This document shows positions 47,783 to 56,876 of a stretch of DNA of 64,000 nt, piece after piece. Origin of the DNA: Clostridia bacterium. Lineage in GTDB: Bacteria; Bacillota; Clostridia; Lutisporales; Lutisporaceae. The position numbers and the translations under genes are program-made. The DNA lies in the NCBI GenBank assembly GCA_035628995.1, contig DASPIR010000023.1, positions 310,001-374,000 of the forward strand, written 5' to 3'. The notes beneath the pieces are model-generated. The model was not told the DNA's origin. It made no database searches and saw only the letters and a program-made list of their open reading frames with translations. Every line of letters starts with the position of its first letter. The first letter of the stretch is position 1.

Positions 47783-48448
47783 TTACCCCAATTCTGTTTT
47801 CCTCTCCAGCTTTTGCAAATCATCGTTGTCGCCTATGACAATAAGTATATCTCCTTCCTTGATTTCATTGTCTGCCTTAGGAGATACATTTATTTTGTCA
47901 TCATTCATATTCCTTATAGCCACTACTGTAACTCCATATTTTGCTCTTAAATTAAGATCCCTAAGATCTTTCCCCACCCAGCTATGCAGCACGGCAAATT
48001 CAATAATGCTGTGTTCTGGTGACAGTTCTATATACTCAAGTATGTTCGTTGCAATAAGGTTGTGCGCTACGCGTTCACCCATATCCCTTTCAGGAAATAC
48101 TACTCTGTCTGCCCCAATTCTCAAAAGCACTTTAGCATGCAGTTCATCCTTTGCTTTTGCTACAACGTATCGCACCCCAAGCTCTTTTAGCATCAAAGTG
48201 ATTATTATACTGGATTGAATGTCAGAGCTTATGGACACAACTCCTACATCAAAATTTCTTACTCCTAATGATCGCAATACACTCTCATCCGCCGCATCGG
48301 CTGTTACTGCATGAGTCACCTTGTCGGATATTTTTTGGATTGCTTCCTCATCTGTGTCTATTGCAAGCACATCTTGCCCTAACCCATACAACCTCTCGGC
48401 CACAGCCTTCCCAAATCGTCCTATGCCAATTATTACAAATTGTTTCAT
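47783..48448 (-). CDS. ktrA: Potassium uptake regulatory subunit TrkA/KtrA
   Basis: 221 aa. N-terminal RCK domain with NAD(H)/ATP-binding GIGRFGKAVAERL and Asp at the end of strand 2 (LAIDTDEEAI), C-terminal TrkA_C domain that in Firmicutes can bind c-di-AMP. Gates the membrane subunit encoded just upstream. Confidence 0.93.
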   Translation of the reverse strand: MKQFVIIGIGRFGKAVAERLYGLGQDVLAIDTDEEAIQKISDKVTHAVTADAADESVLRSLGVRNFDVGVVSISSDIQSSIIITLMLKELGVRYVVAKAKDELHAKVLLRIGADRVVFPERDMGERVAHNLIATNILEYIELSPEHSIIEFAVLHSWVGKDLRDLNLRAKYGVTVVAIRNMNDDKINVSPKADNEIKEGDILIVIGDNDDLQKLERKTELG

Positions 48449-48464
48449 AATAATCCCCTTTCAC

Positions 48465-49838
48465 CTATCCCACTATTATCCTATCCTCAGGATACTTAAG
48501 ATTACCTTTGTTCCCGCTTGCCCTATGAGCAAAAGCAAGAACCAGAGACAATGGGCCTACCCTGCCAGCAAACATTGTAATACTAATGATTAGTTTTCCT
48601 ATCATGCTCAAGTGTGGCGAATAATTCAACGTTAATCCTACTGTACCGAAGGCGGAGGTTGTTTCAAAAAATAGAGTCAAAAAATCCGCATTTTCAGTAA
48701 GCGAAAGTACCATAGTAACAAAAACCACAAGGCCAAGACTTATTGCTGCCACCGCCATGGCTCTATAAACCAGATAGTTAGATATACGCCTTTCAAATAT
48801 CTCCGGTTCCTCTCTGCCTTTTACTACCGCAATTACCGTAAGTATAAGAATTGCTGCAGTGGCTGTCTTGATACCGCCGGCTGTGGAACCCGGTGATCCT
48901 CCTATGAACATCAATATTATGGTCATAAATTTAGTAGGCGTTGTAAGAGCTGTCATATCCAATGTATTGTAGCCTGCGGTTCTCGGAGATACTGAATGAA
49001 AAAATGATGCAAGCACCTTACCTGAAAAAGGCAGATTCTTTAAAGTACCAGGATTATTGAATTCCACCGCAAATATAAATACTGCTCCAAACAATATCAG
49101 AAATATCGTAGTAACCAGAACTACCTTGCTGTGAAGAGCGATATTCTTAAAACTCCTGTCTCTAAATATTTGATAAATATCAATCCACACCGAGAAGCCA
49201 AGGCCACCAATAATAATAAGCAACATAGTGTTTATATTAATTATAAAGTTGTTTACATAAGGTGTGAAGCTTCTGAATTCTCCTATTAAATCAAAGCCTG
49301 CGTTGCAAAAACTGGTTATTGCATGGAACACTCCGAATGCGATCCCCTTCTTAAGACCATAATCAGGTACGAAAACAAAGGAAAATAATATTGCACCTAT
49401 CAATTCTATTGTAAAGGTGGCAATAATAATGTTCTTTGTTAATCTTACAAGACCTTCCAAATCAAACTGATTGAGGGATTCCTGTATTAATAACCTTTCT
49501 CTTAGTGTGATTTTCCTTCCAAGCAAAAGCGCAAACATGGTTGACATCGTCATTATTCCAAGCCCACCAATTTGAATAAGAGATACTATTATAACTTGCC
49601 CGAAAACAGTCCAATGGGTTCCGGTATCTACTACTATCAGACCTGTAACACATACCGAAGAGGTTGCTGTAAATAATGCATTTACAAAACCAACGGGCAG
49701 ATTATCTCTTGATGCTATTGGCAGGTTTAGAAGAAACGCTCCAAAAAATATAAGAGTAGCAAAGCTTGTAACAACTAGCTGTGTCGGAGTGATTTTAAGC
49801 CTTTTTTTAAAGACACTGAATGCAATTATGTTGATCAC
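48465..49838 (-). CDS. ktrB: Potassium/sodium uptake membrane subunit TrkH/KtrB
   Basis: 457 aa with the four-fold M1-P-M2 repeat layout of TrkH/KtrB; selectivity loops include VCVTGLIVVDTG, FHAITSFCNAGFDLIG, SPRTAGYNTLD and TSAFGTVGLT. The only conventional start is GTG (49838), which overlaps the best ribosome site; GAGGTG is 8 bases before an in-frame ATA, so an AUA start (49829) is possible. Confidence 0.92.
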   Translation of the reverse strand: MINIIAFSVFKKRLKITPTQLVVTSFATLIFFGAFLLNLPIASRDNLPVGFVNALFTATSSVCVTGLIVVDTGTHWTVFGQVIIVSLIQIGGLGIMTMSTMFALLLGRKITLRERLLIQESLNQFDLEGLVRLTKNIIIATFTIELIGAILFSFVFVPDYGLKKGIAFGVFHAITSFCNAGFDLIGEFRSFTPYVNNFIININTMLLIIIGGLGFSVWIDIYQIFRDRSFKNIALHSKVVLVTTIFLILFGAVFIFAVEFNNPGTLKNLPFSGKVLASFFHSVSPRTAGYNTLDMTALTTPTKFMTIILMFIGGSPGSTAGGIKTATAAILILTVIAVVKGREEPEIFERRISNYLVYRAMAVAAISLGLVVFVTMVLSLTENADFLTLFFETTSAFGTVGLTLNYSPHLSMIGKLIISITMFAGRVGPLSLVLAFAHRASGNKGNLKYPEDRIIVG

Positions 49839-50100
49839 CTCATTAAGTTAATAGCAATATATACTGTTAAATATTAACTACACTATTATATCATCGCCCT
49901 GCATATATTAAAAATCGTTAAAACAATCACCATTACCAAGGCTCATCACTATTAGACTGCTACGTGAATCTATCAGCAATTGCTGCTCGTTTGCCCTATT
50001 TATCTCATTTAATCCTCGATTTGCATATAATTATTTCATATATTAAATGGATTTACTTTTAATTTTCACATAAAAGCTTTAATTTATCAAAGAAAAACAA
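49839..50100 (-). promoter_or_regulatory. Gap upstream of ktrB
   Basis: A consensus -10 TATAAT lies at 49890-49885 (minus strand) without a good -35 at 16-18 bases. A 12-bp palindrome CAGCAATTGCTG lies at about 49974-49985. I looked for a ydaO-type c-di-AMP riboswitch, common upstream of ktr genes, and did not recognise its conserved core. No gene seen. Confidence 0.35.
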
Positions 50101-50121
50101 AAAAGACCTTATCGGTCTTTT
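50101..50121 (-). terminator. Terminator after rplT
   Basis: Minus-strand stem AAAAGACC / GGTCTTTT with a 5-base loop and Ts on either end. Ends the infC-rpmI-rplT operon. Confidence 0.85.
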
Positions 50122-50139
50122 TAAATGCATAATCTTAAA

Positions 50140-50499
50140 TTAAGCGTTGAGTTTTCCTTTTGCTGCATCAACAAGCTTTGCAAATGCTGCTGCATCGTTA
50201 ATAGCAAGCTCTGAGAGCATCTTCCTGTTGATTTCTATGCCTGAAAGCTTAAGTCCATTTATAAGTTTGCTGTATGAAATGCCGTTGATTCTTGCTGCTG
50301 CATTTATTCTGGCAATCCAAAGCTTTCTGTAATCTCTCTTTTTAAGCTTTCTTCCGATATATGCAAATCTTAAAGCCCTTATAACTGTTTCATTAGCTAT
50401 TCTATACTTTTTGCTTCTGGCTCCTACATAACCTTTAGCCAGCTTCAATATCTTTCTACGTTTTTTATGTGCGTTAACCGCTCTTTTTACTCTTGCCAT
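50140..50499 (-). CDS. rplT: 50S ribosomal protein L20
   Basis: 119 aa, full length, [20 protein letters not shown] start and typical basic helix. Early large-subunit assembly protein; in Firmicutes L20 represses this operon by binding its leader. Confidence 0.97.
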   Translation of the reverse strand: MARVKRAVNAHKKRRKILKLAKGYVGARSKKYRIANETVIRALRFAYIGRKLKKRDYRKLWIARINAAARINGISYSKLINGLKLSGIEINRKMLSELAINDAAAFAKLVDAAKGKLNA

Positions 50500-50520
50500 C
50501 TTCTGCTGCCTCCCTGTCTA

Positions 50521-50718
50521 TTATTTGTATGGAACTAATTTTCTTATCATTTTTGCTTCTGTAGCACTTGCGTATGCGCCTTTTCTAAGCTTTCTAGTAC
50601 GCTTTGTGCTCTTCTTTGTAAGAATATGTGACTTATATGCACATGCTCTCTTTACTTTACCTGATTTAGTAAAGCTGAATCTTTTTGCTGACGCTCTGTG
50701 GGTCTTCTGTTTAGGCAT
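50521..50718 (-). CDS. rpmI: 50S ribosomal protein L35
   Basis: 65 aa, [20 protein letters not shown] start, conserved family ending MIRKLVPYK. Between infC and rplT as usual. Confidence 0.97.
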   Translation of the reverse strand: MPKQKTHRASAKRFSFTKSGKVKRACAYKSHILTKKSTKRTRKLRKGAYASATEAKMIRKLVPYK

Positions 50719-50786
50719 TTGAAATCCTCTCCTTCTGTACTATTCATATTTTGAATTATTGAAGCATTCACATTCCGGTATCAGAC

Positions 50787-51299
50787 TTACTGCTTCGGTG
50801 CCAAAACCATAGTCATGTTCTTACCTTCCAGTTTAGCAGGCTTTTCAACTACGCAGTCGTCTTTCACAATATCATAAAATCTTCCTAAAGCCTTTTCACC
50901 AAAGGTAACATGATCCACTTCCCTACCTCTGAATCTGATTGTAACCTTAACCTTGTCACCTTCCTGCAGGAACTTTTGAGCATTTTTTGCTTTGAAATTC
51001 AAGTCATGATCTTCTATTTTAGGCGAGAAACGAATTTCCTTGATGTTAATAACTTTCTGATTTTTCCTGGCTTCCTTCTCTTTTTTACTCTGCTCGAACT
51101 TAAATTTTCCGTAATCCATAACCCTGCATACTGGTGGTTTTGCCTGTGGTGCAATTTTGACAAGGTCAAGCTGCCTTTCTGTCGCAAGCTCTAAAGCCTG
51201 TTTTGAAGACATAATTCCAAGCTGATCTCCATTGGCATCTATGACTCTTAGCTCCCTATCCCTGATTTCCTCATTAATCTGTAAGTCTTTGTTACTTAT
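50787..51299 (-). CDS. infC: Translation initiation factor IF-3
   Basis: 170 aa. N-terminal domain (SNKDLQINEEIRDRELRVID), linker and C-terminal domain (IKEIRFSPKIEDHDLNFKAK). An internal ATG (51212) would delete most of the N-domain. Upstream in frame there is no ATG, GTG or TTG before a TGA, while GGAGG stands 9 bases before ATA at 51299-51297. The start is therefore inferred to be AUA. Rare starts on infC are an established autoregulatory device (AUU in E. coli and Geobacillus). Confidence 0.93.
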   Translation of the reverse strand: MSNKDLQINEEIRDRELRVIDANGDQLGIMSSKQALELATERQLDLVKIAPQAKPPVCRVMDYGKFKFEQSKKEKEARKNQKVINIKEIRFSPKIEDHDLNFKAKNAQKFLQEGDKVKVTIRFRGREVDHVTFGEKALGRFYDIVKDDCVVEKPAKLEGKNMTMVLAPKQ

Positions 51300-51470
51300 A
51301 ACCTTTCACCTCCATTAAATATCAAAAGCAGGTAGAAATATCCACCTGCCCATAAAAACATGCTTTTGGACTTAACCTTACTGACTGTGTCGTAAGGTGA
51401 GAAGTGGAACTCCTTCTTAAACCTTTGAAAAGCTTAAAACAATATATTAAGTTGTTGTTGTCTGTTGACT
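51300..51470 (-). promoter_or_regulatory. infC leader, attenuator-like (candidate L20 leader)
   Basis: The 170-base leader RNA can form: stem ACCTTAC / GTAAGGT (51375-51381 with 51392-51398); an intrinsic-terminator-like hairpin GCAGGT / ACCTGC (51328-51333 with 51344-51349) followed by TTTT; and a competing 8-bp pairing CAAAAGCA / TGCTTTTG (51323-51330 with 51361-51368) that shares bases with the terminator stem. Firmicutes infC operons are known to use L20-controlled attenuation. The assignment is by position and fold, not a covariance search. Confidence 0.6.
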
Positions 51471-51475
51471 TATAC

Positions 51476-51504
51476 ATAATAACACTATGTTTATTTAGTG
51501 TCAA
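51476..51504 (-). promoter_or_regulatory. infC operon promoter with overlapping inverted repeat
   Basis: Minus strand -35 TTGACA (51504-51499), 17 bases, -10 TATTAT (51481-51476): near-consensus sigma-A promoter. The spacer and -35 overlap an inverted repeat ACACTA / TAGTGT (51482-51487 and 51496-51501), which could be an operator. Confidence 0.85.
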
Positions 51505-51513
51505 GGATTTTTT

Positions 51514-51548
51514 GGTTGCGCGTTTCGCGTTACGCGTAACTCGCAACC
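51514..51548. repeat. Heptad repeat element, copy 3 (short form)
   Basis: 35 bases: units GTTGCGC, GTTTCGC, GTTACGC run straight into TAACTCGCAACC, without the spacer seen in copies 1 and 2. Ends GGTTGCG / CGCAACC are complementary and the centre GTTACGCGTAAC is a perfect palindrome. It lies between the dipeptidase stop and the infC -35. Confidence 0.85.
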
Positions 51549-51565
51549 GGACCCTATAGGAATAC

Positions 51566-52972
51566 CTACTTGACAAGCTCATATATCGCTTCGGCATATA
51601 TCTTAGTGCTCTTGATCAAATCCTCGACGTCTATGAACTCATCCTTCTGATGCGCGGTTTCTTCCTTCCCCGGGAATAAAGGGCCGAAGGCTACTGCATT
51701 TTTTATAGCTCTGGCATAAGTGCCTCCGCCTATAGATATAAGCTCTGGCTTTTGCCCTGTCACATCCTCGTATACCTTTTGCAGAATCTTTATCATAAAG
51801 TTGTCTGCAGGTACATAAAGTGGATCCTTTTCATCGCCCTCTATTAGTCTGATGCCAGAAGAAATTTTATTCTTGATTATATCATATACATCGTTCCTAG
51901 TCCTGGTTACAGGATACCTGATGTTTATTCCTACGCTGCCCTTCTCTTCCGTCATATCTATTGTCCCCAGATTGAAAACCAGCTTTCCTGAAACTTCATC
52001 ACTCATTGCAACTCCGAAGGATGTGCCGTCCACTTCCATTCCTATATGCTCATTAAGAAAATTGATGTAAGCAGTCTGTTCTGATACGCAAAGAGGAAGT
52101 TTGCAGATGCATGAAATAAGCTGCGAAATTGCATTTGTTCCCTTGCCTGGGGTACTCCCATGGGCAGAAAGACCGAAGGATTTGAGAATGCATTTGTCGT
52201 TGTCTACTATTAGTTCAAGTTTTGCATTCACTTTATCCTTCATATATTCTACTGTCTTTTGGATTCTTTCAGTAAAATCCTTCTTCATTTCCAGTTCGCA
52301 CTCACAGTAATCGGGAACCATGTTGACCTTGTTGCCTCCATGCATGCGTTTTATTCTTAAACCGTCGCAGCAGGTCTCGTTATTTTCCTCAAACTCTTTT
52401 TCCAGGTTGAATATTAGTATTCCCATTTCGCTGTTGATTATCGGAAAATCAGCATCTGGTGAAAAACCGCACATAGGCATGGAAGCATGCTTAAAATAGT
52501 GCTTCATGCAAGCCCATCTGCCGCTCTCTTCATCACAGCCAACAATAATCCTTACTCTTCTGTTGAATTTCATTCCCGAATCCATTACTGCCTTCAATCC
52601 ATATATTGCAGCCACAGCAGGGCCTTTATCGTCAATGGTGCCCCTGCCGAATATTTTATCGTCGACTATTTCAGCTGCATATGGATCATGGGACCATCCG
52701 GAACCCTCAGGAACAACATCAACATGGACAAGTATCCCTACTATGTCATCACCGTCGCCATATTCGGCATGTCCTGCAAAGCCATCAAAACTTTCGGTTC
52801 TGAAACCCAGATCTTTGCATATTTCAAGTGTTCTATCAAGGCATTTTCTTACCTCTGCCCCGAAAGGAGCACCAGACTCCGGCTTTGTTTCAACACTTTT
52901 TATTTTGACAAGCTCTTGAGTGGTTTTTATTATGTCACTCTGCATGGACTCAACAATTTTATCAAATCTCAT
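51566..52972 (-). CDS. pepV: M20 family dipeptidase (PepV/Sapep type)
   Basis: 468 aa metallopeptidase. Metal ligands in VGILVHVDVVPEGSGW (His), GRGTIDDKGPAVAAIY (Asp) and GCDEESGRW (Glu pair), with a later His near GGTYARAIKN. Acts on dipeptides in the cytoplasm. GAGAGGG is 9 bases before the ATG at 52972. It follows the second permease by 60 bases, so it may process what the transporter imports; the link is inferred. Confidence 0.9.
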   Translation of the reverse strand: MRFDKIVESMQSDIIKTTQELVKIKSVETKPESGAPFGAEVRKCLDRTLEICKDLGFRTESFDGFAGHAEYGDGDDIVGILVHVDVVPEGSGWSHDPYAAEIVDDKIFGRGTIDDKGPAVAAIYGLKAVMDSGMKFNRRVRIIVGCDEESGRWACMKHYFKHASMPMCGFSPDADFPIINSEMGILIFNLEKEFEENNETCCDGLRIKRMHGGNKVNMVPDYCECELEMKKDFTERIQKTVEYMKDKVNAKLELIVDNDKCILKSFGLSAHGSTPGKGTNAISQLISCICKLPLCVSEQTAYINFLNEHIGMEVDGTSFGVAMSDEVSGKLVFNLGTIDMTEEKGSVGINIRYPVTRTRNDVYDIIKNKISSGIRLIEGDEKDPLYVPADNFMIKILQKVYEDVTGQKPELISIGGGTYARAIKNAVAFGPLFPGKEETAHQKDEFIDVEDLIKSTKIYAEAIYELVK

Positions 52973-53032
52973 TAAGTACATCCCTCTCAGCTTTATGTTT
53001 GATTTTTAATATATAGTCTTATAACACTCTCA

Positions 53033-54151
53033 TCATCCATGATTGCTCATGGTCAAACGTTCACGCTCTTTATCCCTGTTCCTGTTCCATGCATGCAATA
53101 CCAGTGAAGCAGCAACAACTGTATATGAAATAAAGGTTCTGGAGTACTCACCTATAACAGCTGAGCCCAAAATGTTGTTTGCTGCCAGAGGCATAACTAT
53201 AAACATTAGATGGAAAAGCGCAGTACCAATAAAAACATTAGGAATACTAGCTTTGTTTACTGTTGCACCTCCGACAAGAAGAGCAGCAGCAGCATAGAGT
53301 GCCAATGAGTCAGTTCCGGCATAAGTACTCAATGTACCAATATTCTGTATGGAAATCAACTGTCCAAAGCCGGCCAAAGTCGTTGACACTATCATTGCAA
53401 TTATACGCGTTTTATCTACATTTATACCTGCAGTTGCCGATACTCCCATATCCTGTCCGATAGCTCTCATTTCTTGTCCCATCTTGGTTTTTCTGAACCA
53501 TACCGTTAAACCACAAAGTACTCCTATAATTACAAATGAGAATAAGGGAAAATGAACCCCACCTATGCTTATAGGCACCCCTAATAGCTTGTCAAAGAAC
53601 ATATCAAACGCTCCCTTTGTCTGAGTAAGCTGAATGGCATTTCTTACTCCAAAGCCTTTTGACAGAAGAAGCAGGTTGTTAGGATCATGTATAGGAATTA
53701 TACTGCCCATACATATTATTACTACGAACTGATATATACCAGTCATAAAAAATCCCAGTACAAAGGAAGTAATCATTTCACGTCCTTTTGCCCTGTTAAG
53801 TATTGCACCTGCTAAAGATCCCAGTAGAATACTAATCGGAGCTGATAGCGCCATAGCAAGGAACATACCGGCTACGCCCGGAACCTGCCAGCTCGTTACC
53901 AGTATCAATGCAATCTGACCAGAAAATGCGCCCAATGCGAGTCCGAAGTTTATACCCATACCTGCCATTACGGGAAGCAACAGCGCCAATACTAGAAATG
54001 AGTCTCTACCAAGACGTGTTACTACTTCTTGTACAAGGTGTTGTCCTGAATACTGTGAATATGGTATAGCAATTCCACTTATTAATAGAAATAGTATAAT
54101 TACTATATTCTTAGCTAAAAAATCACGAATAATCGTTTTGTTCTTTGCCAT
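53033..54151 (-). CDS. ABC transporter permease, DUF3798-linked (second)
   Basis: 372 aa, about 9-10 hydrophobic segments, in the BPD_transp_2 (RbsC/YufPQ-like) family; the conserved cytoplasmic loop pattern MRAIGQDMGVSATAGINVDKTR is present (about 235-255). Starts 3 bases after the first permease. Confidence 0.85.
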   Translation of the reverse strand: MAKNKTIIRDFLAKNIVIILFLLISGIAIPYSQYSGQHLVQEVVTRLGRDSFLVLALLLPVMAGMGINFGLALGAFSGQIALILVTSWQVPGVAGMFLAMALSAPISILLGSLAGAILNRAKGREMITSFVLGFFMTGIYQFVVIICMGSIIPIHDPNNLLLLSKGFGVRNAIQLTQTKGAFDMFFDKLLGVPISIGGVHFPLFSFVIIGVLCGLTVWFRKTKMGQEMRAIGQDMGVSATAGINVDKTRIIAMIVSTTLAGFGQLISIQNIGTLSTYAGTDSLALYAAAALLVGGATVNKASIPNVFIGTALFHLMFIVMPLAANNILGSAVIGEYSRTFISYTVVAASLVLHAWNRNRDKERERLTMSNHG

Positions 54152-54154
54152 TCT

Positions 54155-55189
54155 CTATCGCTCCTTCCTTGTGAGGGCATATAGAATCATGCCGTTTGAC
54201 ACAAGTAGTCTGACAACATCCGCAATATCCAGTTTGATAGTACTGTTTATTACGACAGGTGCCAGATATAATATACCGAAGGATAAAAAACCTCCGATAA
54301 TTACGTTTTTGATTGATGCCTTATTAATTGCAGCACCACCTATAAGTATTGCAGCAATAGTAGAAAAGGTATGATTTACCGGAGCTGTGTATAATTGTAT
54401 GAAGCCGAAGCTTTGTGCATATACTACAATCCCAATAGCTGCAATTACAGTAGATAACACTACCGAAAGGGTACGTATCTTATCTACGTCGATACCTGCT
54501 GCTCTTGCATAATCAGGGTTTGATCCGACAGCAGTCATTGCAGTACCGGTCTTTGTCTTAAAAAATCCCCAAACGAGGAAACACATTAAGGCAAAGAACA
54601 GGAACATACCTGTTTGAAACTTGAAGTAAGGTCCTATCTTTATAACTAAAATATCACTTAGCTTATTCATCCAATATACGTCAAGATTTATTGTCTGACG
54701 CATCCCGTTACCGCCATATCCAAGAATGAGATGAGGGTTTTTAAATGGCAGTACAACCCAAACTATACTCATAAATGCTACTGATGCAAAACCAACATAA
54801 GTAGCAATCATCATTTCATCGCCCTTAACCATGTTTAAGAGCTTACCATATAAATATCCTATTATGATTGCAACAATGGTACCAATTATCATAGCTGCAA
54901 ATAAACCTGCATAGCCCTTTAATTGCAATTCAAGGCTGCATACAGCTCCAAAGGTTCCGGCTATTACGCCCAAGGGAAGTCCGAAATTCAGTCCACAGCC
55001 TGATTGTATCATAGGTATAAGTGACAATATCAGAACTGAATACATTCCAAACCTGGTTATCATATCACTAATTGTCAAATCCAGCCTTAGGCCTGCAAAA
55101 GGTGCTATTATGAGCATAAATAGTAAGAATGCTGCAATAATAAACCTAGCTATTCCAACTTTTTTAATAAAATTTTGCATACTAGCCAT
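54155..55189 (-). CDS. ABC transporter permease, DUF3798-linked (first)
   Basis: 344 aa, about 9 hydrophobic segments, same family. Conserved loop MTAVGSNPDYARAAGIDVDKIR (about 229-250). The ATG at 55189 follows AAGGTGG and overlaps the ATPase stop by 8 bases. With the second permease it probably forms a heterodimer. Confidence 0.86.
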   Translation of the reverse strand: MASMQNFIKKVGIARFIIAAFLLFMLIIAPFAGLRLDLTISDMITRFGMYSVLILSLIPMIQSGCGLNFGLPLGVIAGTFGAVCSLELQLKGYAGLFAAMIIGTIVAIIIGYLYGKLLNMVKGDEMMIATYVGFASVAFMSIVWVVLPFKNPHLILGYGGNGMRQTINLDVYWMNKLSDILVIKIGPYFKFQTGMFLFFALMCFLVWGFFKTKTGTAMTAVGSNPDYARAAGIDVDKIRTLSVVLSTVIAAIGIVVYAQSFGFIQLYTAPVNHTFSTIAAILIGGAAINKASIKNVIIGGFLSFGILYLAPVVINSTIKLDIADVVRLLVSNGMILYALTRKER

Positions 55190-56795
55190 TACAGTCCACC
55201 TTCCTTTCATCAAGCTTTATATTGGCCATCAGAAGTCCGAAATTTGTGGATAGTTCAGCAGCATCTAAAATCCCTGATATTTTCCCCTCACTGACAATTG
55301 CAATTCTATCGCAGATAGAACGCAGTTCCTCAAGCTCTGAGGATATCATTACTATAGTGGTTTTGTTCTCTTTGTTGTACTTCTTAAGCGCCTCAAGTAC
55401 AAGTGATTTAGCTCCTATATCTATGCCCCTTGTAGGTTCGGATACAAATAGAAGCTCCGGCTCCAGGTCGAATGCTTTAGCAAGGCATATCTTTTGCTGA
55501 TTTCCGCCAGAAAGCTCTTTTACTTTCTGATTTTCAGATGTACAGCGTATCTCAAGCTGCTTCATATACTGCTTGGCAGATTCTCTCATTTCCTTTTCCT
55601 GTCGGAGCAACAGCCCTCCAAAGATGCGTTTAAGATATTTGTTATGTACCTGCATGGAAGCAAATGCTATATTCCAATAAATAGGTTCGTCAAGTAAAAG
55701 CCCTACTCCTCGACGATCTTCTGAAACAAATGCTATCCCGGCATCTAACGACTTTTTAGGTATATTTAGCGGCAGGTCCTTCCCATTATATACGACCTTG
55801 CCTCCTGCTGGAAAAAGCCCCATTATTCCATTTGGAAAACCAAGCTTCCCCTGTCCCGCAAGTCCTCCTATACCAAGGATTTCTCCTCTTCGGACTTTTA
55901 AACTAACATCATGAACATACTCACCTGGCATATCAACCCAAAGATTTTGTATTTCCATGATTATATCATCATCATTATCGGCTGATTTTGCCCTTTTCTG
56001 CTTTTCGCCGCCCATACCCCTACCGACCATCCATTCAGCTATCTGAATAATAGTTACGTCCTTTGAAGGTGTATCCTTTACTATTTCGCCATCTCGCAAA
56101 ACAATAATAGAATCACATACATCAATTATCTCCTGCAAACGGTGTGATATGAAAATAATCGATATCCCTCTCTCAGCCAATTTTCTCATGGCACTAATGA
56201 GAATCTCTGCTTCAGACTCTGTCAAAACTGCAGTAGGTTCATCGAGAACAAGCAGCTTTACCTGCTTCCTATCTATTTCACGGGCAATTTCCAAAAACTG
56301 CTTATGACCGACAGGCATCTCAGATACCAGCATATCCGGAGGTATCTTAACTCCAAGGGTATTAATTGCATCTTCTGCATTTTTTCTCATTTGCGGCCTG
56401 TCAAGTGTACTAAGCTTTTTTCCCAATATTTTCGAAATAATACTTTCATTTAATAATTCCCTGTTCAGCATTATATTCTCTGTGCTGGTAAAGCCAGGTA
56501 TAAGTGAAAACTCCTGGTGAACCATCCCAATGCCTGCATTCAAGGCATCCATAGGGTTTTGAAAATTAATTTCGGCTCCGTCAAGGTATATTTTACCTTC
56601 ATAGCCTCCAGTTTCTATTATGTCATTCATTCCAAAGAGGATTTTCATCATAGTGGACTTACCTGCACCATTCTCACCAACCAAGCCAATAATCTTACCC
56701 TTTTCAAGGTTAAATGATACATTCTTAAGAACACGATTTCCATAGAATTCTTTGCCTACATTCTCAAAACGCAACAAAAAGTCGCCTAAAGCCAA
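55182..56795 (-). CDS. Double-domain ABC transporter ATPase, DUF3798-linked
   Basis: About 537 aa, two ABC modules in tandem as in RbsA/MglA/YufO. Module 1 has good Walker A GENGAGKSTMMK and Walker B LLVLDEPTAVL but its signature is MPVGHKQ instead of LSGGQ. Module 2 has LSGGNQQK and Walker B-like LLFVSEPTRGID, but its Walker A is GLAGQGKLG, without Ser/Thr after Lys. Only one composite site is likely to hydrolyse ATP, as in relatives. TTG at 56795 follows GGAAGGGGTGG; the exact start is uncertain. Confidence 0.86.
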   Translation of the reverse strand: MALGDFLLRFENVGKEFYGNRVLKNVSFNLEKGKIIGLVGENGAGKSTMMKILFGMNDIIETGGYEGKIYLDGAEINFQNPMDALNAGIGMVHQEFSLIPGFTSTENIMLNRELLNESIISKILGKKLSTLDRPQMRKNAEDAINTLGVKIPPDMLVSEMPVGHKQFLEIAREIDRKQVKLLVLDEPTAVLTESEAEILISAMRKLAERGISIIFISHRLQEIIDVCDSIIVLRDGEIVKDTPSKDVTIIQIAEWMVGRGMGGEKQKRAKSADNDDDIIMEIQNLWVDMPGEYVHDVSLKVRRGEILGIGGLAGQGKLGFPNGIMGLFPAGGKVVYNGKDLPLNIPKKSLDAGIAFVSEDRRGVGLLLDEPIYWNIAFASMQVHNKYLKRIFGGLLLRQEKEMRESAKQYMKQLEIRCTSENQKVKELSGGNQQKICLAKAFDLEPELLFVSEPTRGIDIGAKSLVLEALKKYNKENKTTIVMISSELEELRSICDRIAIVSEGKISGILDAAELSTNFGLLMANIKLDERKVDCNG

Positions 56796-56876
56796 TTGTT
56801 CCACCCCTTCCAAACAGAAACCAATATATTTCCTGTTTTTCTATTCCTTTAACTAATCTTTAAGGGTATAGAATTC

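Noticed and set aside
49839-50100. ydaO-type c-di-AMP riboswitch upstream of ktrB
   Set aside because: Expected by context, but the conserved core blocks could not be found; only a small palindrome and a -10 are visible.
51212-51214. Starting infC at the first ATG
   Set aside because: This would remove most of the conserved N-domain and leave the GGAGG site 90 bases away unused.
55182-56795. Treating the degenerate ABC motifs as a broken (pseudogene) ATPase
   Set aside because: Tandem ATPases of the RbsA/YufO kind commonly have one degenerate site; the frame is intact and overlaps the next gene normally.
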